Below, piece after piece: positions 59,855 to 64,000 of a stretch of 64,000 bases of DNA. This DNA is from Chloroflexota bacterium (GTDB lineage Bacteria; Chloroflexota; Anaerolineae; Anaerolineales; Villigracilaceae): positions 26,881 through 90,880 of the forward strand of contig JACRLC010000067.1 of NCBI GenBank assembly GCA_016235425.1, read 5' to 3'. The position numbers were made by a program, and so were the translations under genes. The first letter of the stretch is position 1. Each line of letters starts with the position of its first letter. The notes beneath the pieces are model-generated. The model saw nothing but the letters and a program-made list of their open reading frames with translations, made no database searches and was not told the DNA's origin.

Positions 59855-61654
59855 ATGTCCAGCGAGAAACATTACACTTGGATGTTCGATCTCGAATCTT
59901 CGCCGGAGGCGCTCTGGCCGCTCGTCTCGGATACGAACCGCTTCAACCGTGACACAGGCCAGCCGCCGATGGAATTGATTTCCTTCCAAAACGGGATCAA
60001 ACGCGTGCGCTACAAAATCCCGGTCTATCGCGTGGAGTGGGAGGAGGAGCCGTTCGAGTGGATCTATCCCTATCGCTTCGGGATTTTACGGCGCTTTCAC
60101 AGCGGCCCGCTTTCGGAGATGCGCGTGGATTGCCGCCTCGAGCGGCGCGAACCTTCCGGCACGCGCCTCATCTACGATGTCTGGGCAAAACCGAACGGTC
60201 TTCTTGGTTATCCCGCGATCGTACTTGGCATTGGCACAATCGGCCTCAAACGATTTGAGAATGCCTTTTGCCGGTACGACCAAATCATCGCGGGCAATGG
60301 TTCTTTGCCGGAAATCTCAAAAGGGCAGAATCTGTCCCAGTTGGGCCGAAGCAGGTTCAAGGTCCAGAGTGAACGATTGCGCGAACAGGGCGTGGATGAA
60401 AGCATCGCCGCGCATCTCGATGAATTCATCCAGCACGCCGATGACTTGTCCATTCAGCGCATGAGGCCGTACGCGCTCGCAGATAGCTGGAGCCTGCCGC
60501 GCCGCGCGGTGCTTGAGGCGTTCCTGCGCGCCACCCGGCTTGGTACCCTGGATATGTACTGGGATATTCTCTGCCCGGAGTGCCGCGGCGTGAGCGAAGA
60601 CCATTCGCGTCTCAGCGGCCTGCACGCGCGCGCGCATTGCAACACCTGCCAGATTGATTTCAGCGCGAATTTCGATCACAACGTGGAGGTCGTTTTTCGC
60701 CCCAACCCGTCCGTGCGCGCCGTGGACGCGAACGTGGAGTTTTGCGTGGGCAGTCCGCAAAGACAGCCGCACGTCATTTTTTCCTACATCGTTCCCGCGG
60801 GCGAGGAACTGCCCCTCAACACCGTTCTTGCCCAGGGACGTTACACCCTGCGCGCTTCGGGACTCGCCGGTACCCAGCCAATCCTTGCAAAAAGCGACGG
60901 CCCGGAATCATTGGATATTCGCGCCCGCGAATCCGGCTGGCCAACGGAATTGACTGAAGTGAGTCTCGCGCCAAAACTTCGCCTGATCAACGAAACCGCT
61001 CAACCCCGGACCTTTGAACTGGCTCGCACAGCCTGGTCAGATCAGGCGGCGACGGCGGCGGACGTGACCATCCTGCAAGTGTTCCGCGATCTTTTCTCCA
61101 ACGAAGTGATCCGCCCCGGCGAGGAAATCTCCGTCGGCTCAGTGTGTTTGACGTTCACCGACTTGCGCGGCTCGACAAAACTCTACCGCCAAATCGGCGA
61201 TGCGCCTGCCTTTGGCCGCGTGCGCGAGCACTTCGAGATTCTCGAACGCGCGATTGCCGCGCAGGGCGGTTCCATCATCAAAACCATGGGCGATTCGGTG
61301 ATGGCCGCGTTCCGCCAACCCTCTGCGGCGTTACGCGCAGTCTCCGCCATGCAGAAGCAAATCTCGGCCAGCGGGGAACCGGCTTTATGGCTGAAGGTCG
61401 GAATCCATTACGGGCCGTGCATCGTGGTGAACCTGAACGACAGGCTGGATTATTTTGGATCAACGGTCAACATCGCCGCGCGCCTGCCGGGCTTCTCGGT
61501 TGGAGGTGAAGCGATCTTCTCCGAGTCCATTCGCAACGACGTGGAAGTGCAGGAGTATCTGGAGAGGAACGTTCCGCCAAACACACTATCACACTTTCAG
61601 GACGAAATACGCGGGTTCGATGAGCCGTTCGAGTTGTGGAGGATGAAGATGTAA
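59855..61654 (+). CDS. SRPBCC-DUF5939-like class III cyclase
   Basis: 599 residues. N-terminal SRPBCC (START-like) lipid/ligand-binding domain (1-145), a linker, a zinc-ribbon-like part (CPECRGVSED..HCNTCQID, about 248-270) within a beta-rich DUF5939-type region, then a class III cyclase domain (about 425-595) with VCLTFTDLRGSTKLYRQIG and IIKTMGDSVMAAFRQP, both metal aspartates present, and VGIHYGPCIVV. Predicted to make cAMP or cGMP on binding a hydrophobic ligand (inference). No ribosome site is clear before ATG 59855. Confidence 0.85.
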   Translation: MSSEKHYTWMFDLESSPEALWPLVSDTNRFNRDTGQPPMELISFQNGIKRVRYKIPVYRVEWEEEPFEWIYPYRFGILRRFHSGPLSEMRVDCRLERREPSGTRLIYDVWAKPNGLLGYPAIVLGIGTIGLKRFENAFCRYDQIIAGNGSLPEISKGQNLSQLGRSRFKVQSERLREQGVDESIAAHLDEFIQHADDLSIQRMRPYALADSWSLPRRAVLEAFLRATRLGTLDMYWDILCPECRGVSEDHSRLSGLHARAHCNTCQIDFSANFDHNVEVVFRPNPSVRAVDANVEFCVGSPQRQPHVIFSYIVPAGEELPLNTVLAQGRYTLRASGLAGTQPILAKSDGPESLDIRARESGWPTELTEVSLAPKLRLINETAQPRTFELARTAWSDQAATAADVTILQVFRDLFSNEVIRPGEEISVGSVCLTFTDLRGSTKLYRQIGDAPAFGRVREHFEILERAIAAQGGSIIKTMGDSVMAAFRQPSAALRAVSAMQKQISASGEPALWLKVGIHYGPCIVVNLNDRLDYFGSTVNIAARLPGFSVGGEAIFSESIRNDVEVQEYLERNVPPNTLSHFQDEIRGFDEPFELWRMKM

Positions 61655-61938
61655 TCCTGCTTGTGCAAATCATCCCGCAGGCACTGCCCAGCGGGACGTT
61701 CTATTTTGGGAGGGAAATCAGTACATTTGTCTATTGACATGGATACCGTGATATTCAATAATGTGTGTGCTTATTGTGCGGATGCTCTCCGCATAGTTGT
61801 GGTAGGAAAGTGATGCAGACTCGCCCAACCAATTCTTCCAGCAGGATGAAGTCATATTTGCAGACCACTGGAGACAACCCAGAAGGCCATTCTGAATGAT
61901 TGCGCTACTCTTTCGTTTAGCTCTTAAAAGGGAAAAAC
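61655..61938. other. Intergenic region without recognisable feature
   Basis: 284 bp. A weak hairpin cccgcaggcactgcccagcggg (61674-61695) follows the cyclase gene and could end its transcript. No gene, promoter or repeat with support. aaaaggg before ATG 61939 is the ribosome site of the next gene. Confidence 0.4.
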
Positions 61939-63924
61939 ATGAAAACGCGAGCTCTATTGTTTATTCTGTTTACAAGCATATTCTCAGCCTTCTTTTGGAT
62001 AGCAAATGCTCAGGGGAAAGAATTCGGAATCTCATCCGTGACCGTAACACCTACCCCGCTTGTGAGCATACTGCCTACCTCGATGCCTTTCAATTGGCAG
62101 ACCATCTACAACAAGAACCAAAGTAACGATTCCAACTTGGCGTTGGCTGCTCCCATACGCGGAACTCTGGATGATGAATGGGCGGATGTCATCATTGGTC
62201 AACCAGACTTTGGTCAAATTACTCCCAATGAAGTTGTTGGAAACAAATTGTTCAACCCAGGGGGTGTTTATGTGGATCGCTCCGTTCAACCCAATCGGGT
62301 CTACGTGTATGATGCTGGCAATAGCCGAGTCCTTGGCTTCAGATACCTCGGAACGGCTCAGGGAGGACCTGAAGATGGTCAATCGTGTACATCCAATTCT
62401 GATCATCCCGGATCTGTCTGCGTAATTGATCCAACCCGAAGTGCCGACATTGTGCTTGGTCAGAACTCCTTCATGTCCAGCGCTTGTAACGGCGATAGTG
62501 CCATGCAAAACTATCCTGTCTTTCCATCTCCAAGCAAGACCACTTTATGTGGATTAAATCCAATAAGTGTTAGCATTCTTGAGGGCGGTTCAATGGCGGC
62601 AATGGCTACCGATAGTGAAGGAAATTTTTATTTTCCCGATTTCTTCAACAGCCGTGTTTTACGATACAACAATCCCTTTGCCACAGACTCTGTAGCTGAT
62701 TATGTTTGGGGACAATCTGACTTTGTCAGCGCAGACTGTAATATGGGAGCCTCTTATGACCACCCCAATAATAAGAGCTTATGCTTGGCTTCTCCACCTG
62801 GGCATGGAAACACCAAGACAGGGGTTGCGACTGACTCTCAAGGGAACTTGTGGGTGGCTGACACGCAAAACAATCGGGTACTTCGTTTTCCATTTGACCC
62901 CGCATCAGGCGTACCTGCCTCAACCGCTGACCTTGTACTGGGACAACCAGATTTTAACACAGCAACATTCGGCACTGGCCTCAATCAAATGGGGAGTCCA
63001 ACGTCTGTTCGAGTTGATAATAATGGTAATATCTATGTGGCAGATGGTGAACATTATTGGACCCACACGATTGGTCGAATATTAATATTCCGTCCGCCGC
63101 TGTCCAATGGCATGTCAGCCAGTCAAATGATACAGAGCGGCATAGCAGAACCAACTGCTGTAGAACTGGACCCTGCAGGTGGATTTTGGGTTAACGATTC
63201 TGATAATCAAAGAGTTCTTCGTTTTGACAATAATGGGAACCTTCAACAAACGGTGAATGGTGTTCCCTCCCGGACTTGGGGAGGCATTGGGATTGATCGC
63301 GACAGCAATTTAATGATAACCGGTTGGGATCCTCAGCAAGTCCTTGTTTACACCCCACCTTCTTATACATGGACGTCAACATTTTTACGTGCCAATGAGT
63401 ATGGATCTTTCAACCAAGAGGGACCTCGCGGGTTGACTGATCCTGAAGGCTTGGAAGTCGTAGCCGGGCAAATGATAGTTGCCGATGGTCCACGGCTATT
63501 GTTTTGGAATGGCCCTCAGACAATTAACAACAACTATCCATCAGCGGATGGTCTAATTGGGCAATCAGACTTCCAAACGCGACCAAGATGGGGAAAATTC
63601 TTTGGCAGAATGAGAGCGGACAATCAGGGAAGGTTATGGGTTATCTACGGACCTACCTTTGATAGTGGCACTGCCCAAATTAATGCCTACCAGCTACCAC
63701 TTACAACAGGAGCAATACCAATCCTAACAATCAGCTCGCCGCTCCCTCTTCAAGGCGGAGGTACATTCACCTGGTCATGGAGTTTGATCGACGGCGGGCT
63801 GGCTTATCAGCCCGACTGCGACTGCCTTTGGGTATCCGATCGGGATTACAACCGGGTATTCCGTATAGCTGTCCAGAAAAGTTTTTTCCAAAAACTGAAA
63901 GGTCTTGCGATACACTCTGGGTAA
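61939..63924 (+). CDS. Secreted NHL-repeat protein, apparently truncated
   Basis: 661 residues. Signal peptide MKTRALLFILFTSIFSAFFW with AxA cleavage near residue 24. The rest is a series of NHL propeller repeats, e.g. VIIGQPDF, YVYDAGNSRVLGF, VWGQSDF, VADTQNNRVLRF, VLGQPDF, VADGEHYW, VNDSDNQRVLRFD, ending LWVSDRDYNRVFRIAVQKSFF. NHL proteins bind ligands or proteins at the cell surface. The final ~20 residues do not continue the repeat and lead straight into what may be an insertion sequence, so I read the C-terminus as cut off. Base use is A+T-richer than neighbours. Confidence 0.8.
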   Translation: MKTRALLFILFTSIFSAFFWIANAQGKEFGISSVTVTPTPLVSILPTSMPFNWQTIYNKNQSNDSNLALAAPIRGTLDDEWADVIIGQPDFGQITPNEVVGNKLFNPGGVYVDRSVQPNRVYVYDAGNSRVLGFRYLGTAQGGPEDGQSCTSNSDHPGSVCVIDPTRSADIVLGQNSFMSSACNGDSAMQNYPVFPSPSKTTLCGLNPISVSILEGGSMAAMATDSEGNFYFPDFFNSRVLRYNNPFATDSVADYVWGQSDFVSADCNMGASYDHPNNKSLCLASPPGHGNTKTGVATDSQGNLWVADTQNNRVLRFPFDPASGVPASTADLVLGQPDFNTATFGTGLNQMGSPTSVRVDNNGNIYVADGEHYWTHTIGRILIFRPPLSNGMSASQMIQSGIAEPTAVELDPAGGFWVNDSDNQRVLRFDNNGNLQQTVNGVPSRTWGGIGIDRDSNLMITGWDPQQVLVYTPPSYTWTSTFLRANEYGSFNQEGPRGLTDPEGLEVVAGQMIVADGPRLLFWNGPQTINNNYPSADGLIGQSDFQTRPRWGKFFGRMRADNQGRLWVIYGPTFDSGTAQINAYQLPLTTGAIPILTISSPLPLQGGGTFTWSWSLIDGGLAYQPDCDCLWVSDRDYNRVFRIAVQKSFFQKLKGLAIHSG

Positions 63925-63952
63925 AAAACTTCAGATAATATGAGGCAACCCA

Positions 63953-64000
63953 ATGAGCAAAACAGAAAAACAAGTCAAGATTGCGCGTCTGCGAAAAATG
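63953..64000 (+). CDS. Possible transposase start (runs off window)
   Basis: ATG 63953 with a gaggc element 8 bases upstream opens a frame of 16 codons, MSKTEKQVKIARLRK, continuing past the window. The basic, helical start and its position just after an abruptly ended gene fit a transposase, but too little is visible to name it. Confidence 0.35.
   Translation, partial: MSKTEKQVKIARLRKM

Overview
The window most resembles the chromosome of an Anaerolineae-like Chloroflexota. The reasons are the gene content and style: double-glycine-loop Ser/Thr kinases fused to TolB-like propellers, GAF/PAS class III cyclases, an actinobacterial-type inositol phosphate synthase, a ThyX-type thymidylate synthase, extended -10 and possibly leaderless promoters, and many short dispersed palindromic repeats, some translated in frame. 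Assignment is by gene style, not by a marker gene: there is no rRNA here. Two tRNAs are present, a selenocysteine tRNA and tRNA-Pro(GGG).

Layout. 0-9.4 kb: ThyX, HIT protein, a tandem pair of deacetylase-fold lipoproteins, Ino1, then on the other strand a GAF histidine kinase, a PfkB kinase, an M20 peptidase and a broken toxin-antitoxin pair. 9.4-19.4 kb: a nested repeat, a GAF-PAS-cyclase, a membrane transglutaminase, a PAP2 enzyme and two paralogous membrane Ser/Thr kinases. 19.4-24.5 kb: hrcA-grpE-dnaK-dnaJ with a clear sigma-A promoter and a CIRCE operator. 24.5-28.7 kb: zinc-ribbon remnant, orphan sugar-binding lipoprotein, M50 protease, selC, tRNA-Pro and a bifunctional-nuclease-family protein. 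28.7-33.5 kb: a replication cluster of intein-split DnaB helicase, a DnaD-like protein and a tandem-duplicated DnaC/IstB-type ATPase. 33.6-36.3 kb: an A+T-rich gene that joins a PD-(D/E)XK-like nuclease motif set to a C-terminal VWA domain, followed by about 0.8 kb of ~81-bp repeats. 36.3-40.7 kb: an FTR1-type iron permease with an operator/attenuator-like leader, then nicotinamidase and nicotinate phosphoribosyltransferase (NAD salvage) with an MNT-HEPN pair lodged between them.

40.8-59.1 kb is a phosphate island: two ArsC-type reductases, two PhoU, two complete PstSCAB sets plus a third PstB, PhoR-PhoB, SurE, a PHP phosphoesterase, and a glycosyltransferase-like protein. Arrays of TTAA-type half-sites at an exact 11-bp period stand before pstS, before the PHP operon and before phoB, as expected for PhoB-type regulation. 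Three unannotated 33-39 residue single-span membrane proteins sit inside this island; two of them are clearly paralogous (IFLG start, VD..KRR after the span). The island makes sense as one response: PhoR-PhoB senses low phosphate, Pst systems import it, PhoU tunes signalling, SurE and PHP release phosphate, and ArsC copes with arsenate that enters through Pst.

59.1-64.0 kb: a small anchored surface protein, an SRPBCC-DUF5939-like class III cyclase, and an A+T-rich NHL-repeat secreted protein that ends abruptly before the start of a possible insertion sequence at the window edge.
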